Below, in pieces: positions 1 through 9,212 of a stretch of 64,000 nucleotides of DNA. Made by a program: the position numbers and the translations under genes. Below the pieces are notes generated by a model. The model did no database searches and was not told the DNA's origin. It saw only the letters and a program-made list of their open reading frames with translations. Where the stretch lies: assembly GCA_027920525.1 (NCBI GenBank), contig CP115858.1, positions 62,001 to 126,000 of the forward strand. Reading direction: 5' to 3'. The first letter of the stretch is position 1. The number at the start of each line of letters is the position of its first letter. This stretch comes from Chryseobacterium daecheongense. Its GTDB lineage: Bacteria; Bacteroidota; Bacteroidia; Flavobacteriales; Weeksellaceae.

Positions 1-1
1 C

Positions 2-223
2 TATACAGAAGAAGATCTGGAAGACATTTTGAAATCTTTTGTAATAGACGTAAGAATTATTGGAGACGATTATATGGACCGTGATTTTACAGGAAAAAAA
101 TACTGCGAGCAAAAAGGAATAGAAATTTATTATAATAAAAGGGACCACCGGTTTTCCTCCAGCGATTTAAGAAAAAGAATTTTCGAAGCGGAGAAAAGTA
201 AAGTACCCGTAAATGCAAAATAA
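2..223 (+). CDS. Cytidylyltransferase-like protein, 3' part (5' end outside window)
   Basis: The frame is open from the left edge (Y-T-E-E-D-L at base 2), so the true start lies outside the window and only about 73 C-terminal residues are seen. The stretch RIIGDDYMDRDFTGK followed by HRFSSSDLRKRI looks like the end of the adenylyltransferase/cytidyltransferase (TagD/glycerol-3-phosphate cytidylyltransferase-like) fold, where a late S/T-rich motif contacts the nucleotide phosphates. In that family the enzyme transfers a nucleotidyl group to a phosphorylated alcohol or sugar; the substrate cannot be told from this fragment. A strong hairpin follows directly. Family assignment is moderately sure, the substrate is not assigned. 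Confidence 0.65.
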   Translation, partial: YTEEDLEDILKSFVIDVRIIGDDYMDRDFTGKKYCEQKGIEIYYNKRDHRFSSSDLRKRIFEAEKSKVPVNAK

Positions 224-254
224 AAAATCCCGATTAATAATCGGGATTTTTTTT
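224..254. terminator. Bidirectional intrinsic terminator
   Basis: A 12-bp perfect stem (224-235 with 239-250, core AATCCCGATT) with a 3-base loop is flanked by an A-run on the left and a T-run on the right. It can therefore terminate both the rightward cytidylyltransferase-like gene and the leftward TonB-type receptor gene, which converge here. Confidence 0.85.
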
Positions 255-257
255 GTA

Positions 258-2759
258 TTACATTGGTGCCTGCTGGTCATCTCCGGCAGCATTAGCGTTA
301 ATGTCTTTTTTCTTTTTAGGTTGGTCTACTTTTTCCCCTTGTTTGAATCTGTAAGTTAAAGATAGAGCAAACTGTCTTGGTTGCCATTGCATGTAAGAAT
401 CTCTGGTGAAATCAGTACCATAAGTTGTGGATCTCATTGCTCTGGTATTGAAAATATCCTGAATATTGAAACCTATCGTACCATTGCCATCCCATATCGT
501 TTTGGAAACTCCTAAACTTATTGCATACATATCTTTTCTGTCCTGGCTCTGGGTCTTTTGTGCTCCTCTATAGAAACCTTGTAGCTGGAAATTAAAAGTT
601 TTATCAACTTTAAAGGTAGATGTTAATCTGGCTCTTGTAGAAAAGCCACTTCCATCAAATGACATTGGTTTATCCATGGTTTTAGGATCGTAATAACTAC
701 CGGTAGTCTTATAGCCAAACAGGTCAACATTTCCCATAAATTTTAACCATTTGGTTGCGTCCCAATTAAAATTTAGATCTAGACCATAGCGATCGTCATT
801 TCCTAAGTTGATTGGCTTTGTATGAAATGTTGTAATATCGTTATCATCAACTGTTTTGTACACCAGCATTTTAACATCATCACTTGAGTGTCTGTAGTAA
901 AGCGTAGGGTTGATGGTAAAGCTTTTTTTAGAAATGCTGTATCCTACTTCGTAAGAATCGACATAAGATGGATTCAGATCAATATTCCCGTCAAAAATGT
1001 TTTGATTGTCATTATAACTTGGATTTGGGATCATAAAGAATGAACGTGGACGATCAATCCTTCTTGAATAATTTACTAAAAACTGATTGTCTTTTGCTAT
1101 TTCATAGCTTAGAAATACACTAGGGAAAAGGTTATTATAGTTTTTGGTTGTTTTTTGAGCTCCTCCGGCAAGATTTAAATAATCAATATCTACTTTGGAA
1201 ATTTCGTCCCTTAAACCCAGTTGATACCCGAGCTTTCCGATTTTGCTTTTAAACTGAAGATAAAATGCATTAAACATTTCTTTGTAAGTCGCGTTGTATG
1301 AGTAATCTTCAAGATAAGATAGCAAAGGATGGGATGCTGTGCTTTCCATGACCATGTTATTATAGTCATTTTTATTGATATCTAATCTATAACCGGCTTC
1401 AATCTTAGAATTTTCACCAATCGGAAGTTCATAATCAGCTTTTCCTATAAATGATCGGTTAAGTGTTTTCTGTGCTACAAAATCTTCAAGCTGGAAAACG
1501 TTATTGTTGGTATCATATATATTGGTATCATTATTAGATCGGTTCCTTTGCAAACTTGCTGAGAGGGATAAATTCTGGCCTTTATCATCAAATTTGTGAT
1601 CAAGTCCGAAATCTCCCTGAAATGCTAAGTTATTGCCATTTCCTGTATTCGATCTTTGTCTGAAACCTGTTGTATTATTGGTGAAGTAATCATAATAGGT
1701 TACGTTCCCGTTGCTGTTGTTGTCAAAAGTTCTTACAGTACCGGATGCGTTTACGGAGGTTTTGTCATTGATATCATAAACTACCCCCGCAGAAGCGTTA
1801 TAATTATCATTTTTACTCTTTGTAATGGACTCGTTGTCAATCTGGCTTGTTGTACCACTTGAAAATATTGAATTGTTTCTGCTTGTATTTTTAGACTCGC
1901 GGTATCCACCACCTCCATTTAAAAACCAATTGAATTTTCCTTTTCTCCAACTTAAGTTGGTATTGAGAGAAGTTTGTGGAAGATATCCTAAAGTTCCAAC
2001 AACACTACCGTTAAAACCTGTTTTCTTATTTTTCTTTAAAATAATATTTAAAATACCTGCAGTACCGCTGGCTTCAAATTTCGAAGAAGGGTTTGTAATA
2101 ACCTCGATTCGATCGATCTGATCTGCAGGAATACTTTGCAAAGCATTGGCACCATCATCAATACCAAGTAATGCAGAAGGTTTTCCATTAATTAAAAACT
2201 TCACATTAGAACTTCCCCTCATAGAAACTGTACCGTCCGTTTCAACAGAAACAGAAGGAACATTGGATAATACATCCTGAAGATTTCCTCCCTTACTTAC
2301 AATATCCTGAGAGGGGTCATATGTTCTTTTGTCAAGTTCCACTTTATATGGCTTCGCTTGTACCGTAATCGTTACACCTTGTATATCTCCCGTTTTAAGG
2401 TTGGTTGCACTTTTTTCAGGCTCAATGGATAAGGCGCCAATATTTCCTGCAGCTGCAATTTGTTTATTAACTACACTTTTTTTGTAATCAATTGCTTCAA
2501 CGGTGATGTCGTAATTCCCGGGAGCAAGATCAAGTTTATACTGTCCTTTTTCATCAGTAAGAGCAGCATCACTAAGTAATTTATTTTCTTTATTGCTGAA
2601 GGTGACTGAGGCATAAGGAACAGGCTGATTGTTTTTACTAACAATTGTCCCTGATATAGCTGCTTTTTCCTGTCCGAAAGCAAATGCTGCCGCCGAAAGA
2701 ACAAAAGTAAGCCCTAAGGTTTTTTTTGTAAAAAGGTTAATAATTTCCGTCTGATTCAT
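258..2759 (-). CDS. TonB-dependent-receptor-like outer membrane beta-barrel protein
   Basis: 833 residues. An N-terminal signal peptide runs to about residue 29 (...SAAAFAFGQ). A carboxypeptidase-regulatory-like beta-sandwich follows at about 33-110 (ISGTIVSKNNQPVPYASVTF), then a plug-like domain at about 125-245 (NLQDVLSNVPSVSVETDGTV, later AGILNIILKKN) and a long Asn/Tyr-rich beta-barrel. This order is typical of the Bacteroidota outer membrane beta-barrel family (OMP_b-brl_3 type). The ligand is unknown. The last recognisable strand (QFALSLTYRF) is followed by a basic, polar tail of about 27 residues, unlike classic porins that end at the terminal aromatic residue. The gene is alone, converges on the terminator at 224-254, and has about 170 bases of AT-rich upstream sequence for its own promoter. 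Confidence 0.9.
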   Translation of the reverse strand: MNQTEIINLFTKKTLGLTFVLSAAAFAFGQEKAAISGTIVSKNNQPVPYASVTFSNKENKLLSDAALTDEKGQYKLDLAPGNYDITVEAIDYKKSVVNKQIAAAGNIGALSIEPEKSATNLKTGDIQGVTITVQAKPYKVELDKRTYDPSQDIVSKGGNLQDVLSNVPSVSVETDGTVSMRGSSNVKFLINGKPSALLGIDDGANALQSIPADQIDRIEVITNPSSKFEASGTAGILNIILKKNKKTGFNGSVVGTLGYLPQTSLNTNLSWRKGKFNWFLNGGGGYRESKNTSRNNSIFSSGTTSQIDNESITKSKNDNYNASAGVVYDINDKTSVNASGTVRTFDNNSNGNVTYYDYFTNNTTGFRQRSNTGNGNNLAFQGDFGLDHKFDDKGQNLSLSASLQRNRSNNDTNIYDTNNNVFQLEDFVAQKTLNRSFIGKADYELPIGENSKIEAGYRLDINKNDYNNMVMESTASHPLLSYLEDYSYNATYKEMFNAFYLQFKSKIGKLGYQLGLRDEISKVDIDYLNLAGGAQKTTKNYNNLFPSVFLSYEIAKDNQFLVNYSRRIDRPRSFFMIPNPSYNDNQNIFDGNIDLNPSYVDSYEVGYSISKKSFTINPTLYYRHSSDDVKMLVYKTVDDNDITTFHTKPINLGNDDRYGLDLNFNWDATKWLKFMGNVDLFGYKTTGSYYDPKTMDKPMSFDGSGFSTRARLTSTFKVDKTFNFQLQGFYRGAQKTQSQDRKDMYAISLGVSKTIWDGNGTIGFNIQDIFNTRAMRSTTYGTDFTRDSYMQWQPRQFALSLTYRFKQGEKVDQPKKKKDINANAAGDDQQAPM

Positions 2760-2927
2760 AAGGTATTGTTTGTGTAAAATCGTGAAGGGATAACTCCTAA
2801 TATTGTGAAATTATTAATGGGTTAAATTTCAAAATATTACGATTAATTTATTGTTTGTAATAGATATGTCGCTTTTTAAGGCTGGATGTTAATTATGAAA
2901 TTGTTAAAATAAAGTTAAATTTGCTTT

Positions 2928-3953
2928 TTATTTTATATTTTTTGAATTAAGCCAGTTTTGATAAGCTTTTGCATTAATTGCATGCTCTTCAGCACTTGCC
3001 GTGAATTTGTGATAGCCAAACCTTGCCGGATCAGCGCACATATATATATAATTGTTGTTTTCTGCGTTAAGCACAGCATCTACAGAGTTCTTATCTACAA
3101 TACATATCGGGCCGGGAGGAATACCGGGATTAGCGTATGTATTGTAAGGAGAGGGCGTAGACAGATGTTTATATAAAACCCTTTTGATTGGCTCTTTAAA
3201 ATTTGTCTGCTTATTAATAGCATAGATCACCGTAGGATCAGATTGTAATTTCATTCCTTTTCTGTATCGGTTTAAATATAGTCCTGCGATAGTTTCCATT
3301 TCATCTTTTTTTCCACCGGATTCTTTATAGACAATAGAGGCAAGTGCATAAATCTGATCTCTTGTTAGCCCGGACTGCTGTTCTTTGTTTTTTCTTTCAC
3401 TTGTCCAGAAACCATTATATTGATCCTCAAATCTTTTAAAAAAATCTTTAGGACTTACTGTCCAGAAAAAGTTATATGAATCGATAAAAAAATACTTTTT
3501 CAGGTCTTCGGCGCTGGTATATCCTTTTTCAGTTGCAATCGTATTAAAATCTTTTACAAATCTGAGTGAATCCAGCTCCGTTTTTTTTGTGACTTTACCG
3601 ATCATTTGATACATATCACCAAAATCTCCTATTCTAAAGGTATTCTCAGTCTGGTTTCCCGCTTTGATCATATTGACAATATTCGTATTTCCTGTTCCAT
3701 TCTGGATGTGGTAACGACCCGGTTTGAGATGTTGTTCCAGATCCTTATCCTTTGCTACTCTTTCAAACGACTCTTTATTTTGTATATACGGTCCGATAGA
3801 ATCAAGGACCTGCTTAAAGCTTGCTCCATGAGGGATTAAAACATATCCTTCTTTTTCTATGTTGTTACCGTAATATGTATTATAAAATCTTAACCCAAAA
3901 AATCCTGCTACCGCTACAACAAGCAGTATGATAATGAGAATAGTTTTTTTCAT
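2928..3953 (-). CDS. mltG: Endolytic murein transglycosylase MltG
   Basis: 341 residues. One N-terminal membrane anchor (about residues 4-22) is followed by a periplasmic YceG/MltG domain. The catalytic motif appears as ALASIVYKESG, with the presumed catalytic glutamate at residue 211. Downstream family motifs are AGLYLNRYRKGMKLQSDPTVIYA, broken here as AGLYLNRY and LQSDPTVIYA, and the Pro-rich PSPYNTYANPGIPPGPI. The enzyme cuts nascent glycan strands in the cell wall and is thought to set glycan length. It lies 33 bases after dapF on the same strand, so the two are probably co-transcribed; dapF supplies meso-diaminopimelate for the same wall. Confidence 0.93.
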   Translation of the reverse strand: MKKTILIIILLVVAVAGFFGLRFYNTYYGNNIEKEGYVLIPHGASFKQVLDSIGPYIQNKESFERVAKDKDLEQHLKPGRYHIQNGTGNTNIVNMIKAGNQTENTFRIGDFGDMYQMIGKVTKKTELDSLRFVKDFNTIATEKGYTSAEDLKKYFFIDSYNFFWTVSPKDFFKRFEDQYNGFWTSERKNKEQQSGLTRDQIYALASIVYKESGGKKDEMETIAGLYLNRYRKGMKLQSDPTVIYAINKQTNFKEPIKRVLYKHLSTPSPYNTYANPGIPPGPICIVDKNSVDAVLNAENNNYIYMCADPARFGYHKFTASAEEHAINAKAYQNWLNSKNIK

Positions 3954-3986
3954 TATTTAATAGTTGATTAAAAGTTGTTTGTTTTT

Positions 3987-4754
3987 TTAAACCAAGTCAA
4001 CCTTACCTCTAAAAACTTGTTTTGCCGGTCCTTCCAACCAGATATTCTGGAAAGAATTTCCGTTTTTTTCAGCATACACTTTAAGGCTTCCACCTAAAGT
4101 TTTAACTTTTACAGAGATTAGATTGTTTTTTTGTAGAAAGGTTAAAGCAGATGCAGTAACGCCTGTTCCGCAACTGTATGTTTCATCCTCAACGCCTCGT
4201 TCATAGGTTCTTACGAAAATTTCATCATCGGTAATTTTTTCAACAAAATTGACGTTGATGCCTTTTTCTTTATAGTTTTCTGAATTTCTGATCCCGTTTC
4301 CTTCTGCAAAAACATTGTAGGTAACCAAATCTTCGACGTATTTTACATAATGTGGAGATCCGGTATCCATTACAGAATCTGCTCCGTCATTGGAAATGTC
4401 GGTAACATCGATCATTTTTAATTTGATGATACCATTATGGATTTCTGCTTCATGTTCTCCATCTATAGCAATAAATTTACATTTGGCTTCAAAGATATCA
4501 AGGAAAAAAGCAAACGCAACAAGACATCTACCACCGTTTCCACACATGGTACTTTCTCCACCATCGGAATTGTAATACACCATTTTGAAATCATACTTTT
4601 CATCATTTTCCAAAAGAATAAGACCATCCGCTCCAATTCCAAAACGTCGGTCGCAAAGCTTTTCGATAATTGCTTTGTCTTTTGGAAATTGCAGATCTCT
4701 GTTATCTACCATTACGAAATCGTTTCCAGTGCCTTGATATTTATAAAATTCCAT
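3987..4754 (-). CDS. dapF: Diaminopimelate epimerase
   Basis: 255 residues, slightly short for the family (about 270). It converts LL- to meso-diaminopimelate, a precursor of lysine and of peptidoglycan cross-links. Both catalytic cysteine motifs are visible: GGESTMCGNGGRC (first Cys at residue 71) and the C-terminal ETYSCGTGVTAS. The N-terminus MEFYKYQGTGNDFVMVDNR is the family signature and fixes the start. The gene is first of a dapF-mltG pair. The terminator at 4801-4832 separates it from the pnuC-lipoprotein unit upstream, so it should have its own promoter in the roughly 45 bases after that hairpin. Confidence 0.96.
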   Translation of the reverse strand: MEFYKYQGTGNDFVMVDNRDLQFPKDKAIIEKLCDRRFGIGADGLILLENDEKYDFKMVYYNSDGGESTMCGNGGRCLVAFAFFLDIFEAKCKFIAIDGEHEAEIHNGIIKLKMIDVTDISNDGADSVMDTGSPHYVKYVEDLVTYNVFAEGNGIRNSENYKEKGINVNFVEKITDDEIFVRTYERGVEDETYSCGTGVTASALTFLQKNNLISVKVKTLGGSLKVYAEKNGNSFQNIWLEGPAKQVFRGKVDLV

Positions 4755-4800
4755 ACTTTCTTTACATTAAAATAAACAAACAAAATTAGTACATTAAAAT

Positions 4801-4832
4801 AAAAAACGGGCAGTAAATACTGCCCGTTTTTT
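4801..4832 (-). terminator. Intrinsic terminator after the pnuC-lipoprotein unit
   Basis: A perfect 9-bp core stem (CGGGCAGTA / TACTGCCCG) with a 2-base loop is extended by A/T runs of six on both sides. It lies just beyond the stop of the leftward lipoprotein gene, so it ends that transcript. Confidence 0.85.
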
Positions 4833-4846
4833 ATTATTTAGAATGA

Positions 4847-5473
4847 TTATCTTCTGAATCCGCTTCCGCCTGATCGATTAGAGTTATCTTGCTGAGTATT
4901 ATTACTTCTAAATCCACTTCCGTTATTTGTATTTATTGGACTATTAGAGTTGGATGAACTGTTACTTCTGAAACCGCTGTTATTTTGAGGTCTTTGAGTA
5001 TTTTGCTGAGGAACATTTCTATATCCGCTGCCCTGATTGCTCTGACTATTGGAGTTGTTATTTCTGAAACCGCTATTTCCGTTGTTTCTGTTATTATATC
5101 CGTTATTGTTATTGTAATTACTATTGTTATAATTACTGTTATTGGTACGCGTATTTTGTAATCCGTTATTAGGTCTCTGAGAAGTAATTGTAGAGCTTCT
5201 TCTTTCTACATAAACCCTTCTTCTGTTATTATTGTTCCCATAGTAATAATAAGGAGCACCGTTATCGTAATAATAATTTATATCATTTCTATAGTAATAT
5301 CCATCATTGCCATAATATCCGCCACTTCCGTAGTATCCTGATGGAGCATAATAATACCCGTTATTATAATACGGATCTCCATAACCACCAGCATATCCGT
5401 CAGAATATGCCAAACAAGAAGTTAAACTAACTATAGTGAAAAAACTAAACGTTAATTTTAATAAATTTTTCAT
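4847..5473 (-). CDS. Tyr/Gly/Asn-rich low-complexity lipoprotein
   Basis: 208 residues. A lipoprotein signal ends in SLTSC (lipid-modified Cys about residue 20), so the mature protein is probably membrane-anchored. The N-terminal half is packed with Tyr, Gly and Asn (YYNNGYYYAPSGYYGSGGYY), then comes a basic patch (NNNNRRRVYVERR). The C-terminal half is Asn/Ser/Gln-rich with a recurring GFR/GYR motif (SGFRNN, SGYRNV, SGFRSN, SGFRSN, SGFRR). No catalytic domain is visible. The start codon overlaps the pnuC stop by 4 bases (ATGA type), so the two are translationally coupled. Function unknown; a structural or surface role is a guess from composition. Confidence 0.75.
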   Translation of the reverse strand: MKNLLKLTFSFFTIVSLTSCLAYSDGYAGGYGDPYYNNGYYYAPSGYYGSGGYYGNDGYYYRNDINYYYDNGAPYYYYGNNNNRRRVYVERRSSTITSQRPNNGLQNTRTNNSNYNNSNYNNNNGYNNRNNGNSGFRNNNSNSQSNQGSGYRNVPQQNTQRPQNNSGFRSNSSSNSNSPINTNNGSGFRSNNTQQDNSNRSGGSGFRR

Positions 5474-6147
5474 GACTTTATCTTTCTTTTTTCTTTATAA
5501 CTTTTTTTCCATTTGACGAATCCTATGATCGCCATTATAGTAAATACCAAATATTGAACCGAAGTGATTCCAAGTCCTTTAAAAATCATCATAGGCATGC
5601 AAATAAAATCTCCGATGATCCAGAAAATCCAGTTCTCAATACGTTGTTTGGCCATAAACCACATGCCTACTAAAAAAATGGATGTGGTAAATACATCCAG
5701 CCAATTTGCCCAATCAAGATGATACAATCCTAAATTAGCACCTGCCATGGAAAAATGATTATCTATGTAAGGCTTGTAATAATATATAAAAGTAACGAGT
5801 AGTAAGCTAACTGCAAACAGGATGCTGGCAAAGATCCATTCTTTTTTGGTTGCCCATGAAACTTCCACATGAACATTATCTTCTGAATTTTTTGCCCATA
5901 AAATCCATCCGTAAACACTCATAGCAGTGTAGTAGATGTTGATCATACAATCGCCCAGCAATCCGAAGTTAAAAAGAATATAAACATAAATAAGGGTCGA
6001 AATAATACCAGTGGGGTATACCCAAATATTTTTTTTGATGGAGAAATAGACACTGAGGATGCCGAAAAAAGTTCCTGCGCTTTCCAGCATAATTTGTAAG
6101 GTTGTATAGTCTTCATACGGTTTTACAAAGAGGTCATATAGGTTCAT
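5470..6147 (-). CDS. pnuC: Nicotinamide riboside transporter, PnuC family
   Basis: I place the start at base 6147 (MNLYDLFVKPYEDYTT); an in-frame ATG 36 bases upstream gives an extra MNFCLFLNTFEH with no family match. About 225 residues with some seven membrane segments. The motifs MSVYGWILWAK and YHLDWANWLDVFTTSIFLVG, split here as YGWILWAK and WANWLDVFTT, match the PnuC/SemiSWEET-like fold that carries nicotinamide riboside for NAD salvage. No kinase (NadR/NRK) or TPP riboswitch is visible nearby, so nicotinamide riboside is the family default rather than proven; PnuT-type thiamine transport is the main alternative. The gene overlaps the downstream lipoprotein gene by 4 bases. Confidence 0.85.
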   Translation of the reverse strand: MNLYDLFVKPYEDYTTLQIMLESAGTFFGILSVYFSIKKNIWVYPTGIISTLIYVYILFNFGLLGDCMINIYYTAMSVYGWILWAKNSEDNVHVEVSWATKKEWIFASILFAVSLLLVTFIYYYKPYIDNHFSMAGANLGLYHLDWANWLDVFTTSIFLVGMWFMAKQRIENWIFWIIGDFICMPMMIFKGLGITSVQYLVFTIMAIIGFVKWKKSYKEKRKIKS

Positions 6148-6268
6148 ATGTTCAAATGTGTTCAAAAATAAGCAAAAATTCAATATTGATGAAAAATGAG
6201 TTGAATGACATGTTAATCAGTTTTTTATATCCTTAAATATAAATTTAATAATGAAAGTTTGTCAATAA

Positions 6269-6300
6269 TTGTTAGTATTTGTAAATTTTTTATACTTTCG
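6269..6300 (+). promoter_or_regulatory. Candidate Bacteroidota-type promoter of the permease gene
   Basis: TTG at 6269-6271 is followed after 21 bases by TACTTTCG at 6293-6300, close to the TAnnTTTG -7 consensus. It leaves a leader of roughly 20 bases before the ATG at 6325. Inferred from consensus only. Confidence 0.35.
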
Positions 6301-6324
6301 TAAATCTTAAATAAACAATAAAAT

Positions 6325-7854
6325 ATGTCAAAAATTTGGGTTAAGAAACCAATGAGCGCTTATGAAGCTGATATTAAAAAAAGTGAGCTGAAACGCGTTT
6401 TAGGAAAATGGAGTCTTACAGCTATTGGAATCGGAGCAATTATCGGAGGAGGAATTTTTGTACTTACCGGGACAGGAGCTTATTATAATGCAGGACCTGC
6501 ATTAGCACTTTCCTTTGTAATTGCAGGAATTGCCTGTGTATTTGCAGCTTTATGTTATGCTGAATTTGCGTCCATACTTCCTGTAGAAGGTTCGGCTTAT
6601 GCTTATGCTTATGGAACAGTAGGGGAAATTTTTGCCTGGATTATCGGGTGGGGATTGATTTTAGAATATGCAATGGGATCTATGACGGTCGCCGTATCCT
6701 GGTCCGGTTATTTTGGAAAACTCCTTAAAATGTTCGGATTGCATTTGCCTACATGGCTTACTACTGACCCCCAGACTTATTGGGCAGCCGGAAATTCCGG
6801 TTTTTCTATGAACCTACCTGCATTTTTGATTGTATTATTTGTTATATCTATTTTGGTGAGAGGAACAAAGGGAGCTGCAAAAGCGAATAACTTTATTGTA
6901 ATGCTTAAAGTATCAGCAATCATTTTTGTTATTATTGCCGGTATTTTCTTTATCAATACGGATAACTGGGTTCCTTTCATTCCTGAAGCGACTACTATTA
7001 CTGAAAATGGGGTTTCCCATTCTGCGTATGGTATAGGAGGAGTTGTTGCAGGAGCCTCTGCAATTTTCTTTGCTTATGTAGGATTCGATGCGGTGTCGAC
7101 ACAGGCAGGAGAGGCAATCAATCCTAAAAAAGATGTTCCTTTTGCAATTATTGCTTCTTTGATCATTTGTACACTTTTATATATATTGGTGTCTCTTGTA
7201 TTAACGGGTATGATGCATTATACGGATTTCAATCCTTTAGGGAAATATCCTGATGCGATCAAAGCTCCTGTTGCCTATGCATTTGATATTGCTGGTCAGG
7301 CCTGGGCTGGTTACATCATTACAATTGCAGCAACTGTTGGATTGATTTCAGTATTGATGGTAATGATCATGGGACAATCAAGAATTTTCCTTGGAATGTC
7401 TAAAGATGGATTGATCCCAGCAACTTTTTCAAAAGTAAATCCAAAAACAGGAGTACCAACCAAGAACTTAATCATCTTGGGAATTTTAATTTCTGTAGTT
7501 GCCTCTTTAACACCGATCAATGATCTTGCTCACATGACGAGCTTCGGGACTTTATTTGCTTTCACTATGGTTTGTGTAGCTGTTTGGGTGTTGAGGGTTA
7601 AAGAACCTAATCTGCAGAGAAACTTTAAAGTTCCGGCATTGCCATTAATCGCTTGTCTTGGAATTTTAATTAATGTTTATCTGATTTTTAATTTAAGTAG
7701 AGAGGCTAAAATGTATTCTTTCGCATGGTTGATCATCGGATTTATTATTTACTTCCTTTATAGTAAAAGAAATTCCAAATTACAAAACGGAGGATACGGA
7801 GAAACCTTTAAAGCGGAACAAGAGCCACTGGAAAAACCTGATCTAGATTTGTAA
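6325..7854 (+). CDS. APC-family amino acid permease (CAT-like)
   Basis: 509 residues with about 12 membrane segments. The first helix carries the APC substrate-binding signature GIGAIIGGGIFVLTG, and YAEFASILPVEGSAYAYAY in helix 3 is typical of the cationic amino acid transporter (CAT/YfnA-like) branch. The central GFDAVSTQAGEAINPKKDVP is also conserved there. It should import amino acids with protons across the inner membrane; the substrate cannot be fixed from sequence. It is divergent from pnuC, with about 175 bases between the two starts, and is followed by a hairpin terminator, so it is probably monocistronic. Confidence 0.88.
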   Translation: MSKIWVKKPMSAYEADIKKSELKRVLGKWSLTAIGIGAIIGGGIFVLTGTGAYYNAGPALALSFVIAGIACVFAALCYAEFASILPVEGSAYAYAYGTVGEIFAWIIGWGLILEYAMGSMTVAVSWSGYFGKLLKMFGLHLPTWLTTDPQTYWAAGNSGFSMNLPAFLIVLFVISILVRGTKGAAKANNFIVMLKVSAIIFVIIAGIFFINTDNWVPFIPEATTITENGVSHSAYGIGGVVAGASAIFFAYVGFDAVSTQAGEAINPKKDVPFAIIASLIICTLLYILVSLVLTGMMHYTDFNPLGKYPDAIKAPVAYAFDIAGQAWAGYIITIAATVGLISVLMVMIMGQSRIFLGMSKDGLIPATFSKVNPKTGVPTKNLIILGILISVVASLTPINDLAHMTSFGTLFAFTMVCVAVWVLRVKEPNLQRNFKVPALPLIACLGILINVYLIFNLSREAKMYSFAWLIIGFIIYFLYSKRNSKLQNGGYGETFKAEQEPLEKPDLDL

Positions 7855-7870
7855 GAATAAAAATAAAAAT

Positions 7871-7902
7871 AAAAAATCCACAGAATGTTGTGGATTTTTT
7901 AT
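7871..7902 (+). terminator. Intrinsic terminator after the permease gene
   Basis: A 12-bp stem (7871-7882 with 7889-7900, core AATCCACA / TGTGGATT) with a six-base loop is followed by a T-rich tail. It lies between the permease stop and the next same-strand gene. Confidence 0.85.
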
Positions 7903-7929
7903 TTTTGTCTTTCACCAAATTAAATTTTT

Positions 7930-8940
7930 ATGAAAAATATTCTAGCATGTGTATTTTGTTTTTTGGGAATATTGACATTTTCCCAGGAAGTAAACATGGA
8001 AACAATTTTTAATGATAAAATTAGCATAAGAGCGCTCCAGGTCTGGGATCATAAAATCTGGTATGCGGGTACGGATTCCAAATTTGGTTTTGTTGATCTT
8101 AAAAATTTTAAAAATCAAAAACAGATTTCATTATCGGATCAGAAGTTAGAGTTCAGAACATTGGCTCAGAACAATAATGATTTTTATGCTATTAATGTTG
8201 GAAGTCCTGCTTATTTCTTTAAAATTGATAAAAAGGATATGCAGTCAAAAACAGTGTATAAGGATACGGTGAAAACTGCATTTTATGATGCTTTACACTT
8301 TGTGAACGATCATCTTGCTTTTACTTTCAGTGATTCGGATTCAAGTAATCGCCTTAAATTGGTTGCTTTTAAAAATGGGAAATGGGATTTGCTAAAGAAT
8401 GAAATTTCATTAAACAGTGGGGAAGCAGCTTTTGCAGCAAGTAATACAAACATTGCTTCAACTAAAAAATACATGTGGATCGCAACAGGAGGTAAAGCTT
8501 CCCGAATTCTGAGGTTAGATCTTAAAACGGAGAAGTTTGATGTTTTTACTACACCATTTATTCAGGGCGAGCCATCGCAGGGAATGTATTCTATAGATTT
8601 TTATGATGACCGGTTTGGAGTGGCAGTCGGAGGAGATTATACCAAACAGAAAGAGAATATCAATAACATAGCGACGACTAATGACGGGGGAAAAACCTGG
8701 CAGATTCAGGCGTCAGGTGCGAACGCAGGCTATACTACCTGTGTAAAAATTAGACCGGGATCCAAAGGAAAAGAAATGATAGCAGTAGGAGATCAGCATA
8801 TCAGTTATTCTTCAGATTTTGGAAAAACTTGGAGGAAAATTTCTGATGAAAAAAACTTATACGTGTGTGAGTGGATTGATCAAAATTCCGTTGCCTTTGC
8901 GGGTAAAGACAAGATCCAGCTGATGAAATTAAAATTTTAA
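7930..8940 (+). CDS. Secreted YCF48/BNR-type beta-propeller protein
   Basis: 336 residues with an N-terminal signal peptide (cleavage after about ...GILTFSQ). The body has Asp-box-like repeats, seen as ATTNDGGKTWQIQASG and YSSDFGKTWRKIS, together with WYAGTDSKFGFVD, as in YCF48/photosystem-II-stability-factor-like and sialidase-type propellers. Such proteins are often labelled oxidoreductase in this group, but no redox motif is visible. No T9SS sorting domain is present, so a periplasmic location is most likely. It follows a terminator and probably has its own short promoter region. Function unknown beyond the fold. Confidence 0.75.
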   Translation: MKNILACVFCFLGILTFSQEVNMETIFNDKISIRALQVWDHKIWYAGTDSKFGFVDLKNFKNQKQISLSDQKLEFRTLAQNNNDFYAINVGSPAYFFKIDKKDMQSKTVYKDTVKTAFYDALHFVNDHLAFTFSDSDSSNRLKLVAFKNGKWDLLKNEISLNSGEAAFAASNTNIASTKKYMWIATGGKASRILRLDLKTEKFDVFTTPFIQGEPSQGMYSIDFYDDRFGVAVGGDYTKQKENINNIATTNDGGKTWQIQASGANAGYTTCVKIRPGSKGKEMIAVGDQHISYSSDFGKTWRKISDEKNLYVCEWIDQNSVAFAGKDKIQLMKLKF

Positions 8941-9148
8941 ATTTTTGGTATAGAGGATATCTGTAGTTTTATTACCCATTATAATTTTCTTCGGTATACC
9001 TTTGAGTGATTTTGGATACAATTAGGTTATTGAATATTTTAAGGCTTTATTTTTTGTATTTAGAGCCTGTGAAGGGTATTTAGACTGATTATAAATTTCG
9101 AAAACGAACCCTAATATAATTCATGATTTAAAATTCATAAGTTATAGC

Positions 9149-9158
9149 TAATTTTGCA
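9149..9158 (+). promoter_or_regulatory. Candidate -7 element upstream of hemN
   Basis: TAATTTTGCA fits the Bacteroidota TAnnTTTG element and lies about 55 bases before the hemN ATG. No clear TTTG sits 19-21 bases upstream (only TTTA), so the call is weak. The rest of the 272-base gap (8941-9212) holds nothing else I can support. Confidence 0.3.
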
Positions 9159-9212
9159 GAATGAAATTCTTATGTGAATTTTATTCAATTTATAAAAATT
9201 TAAAATTTTTAG

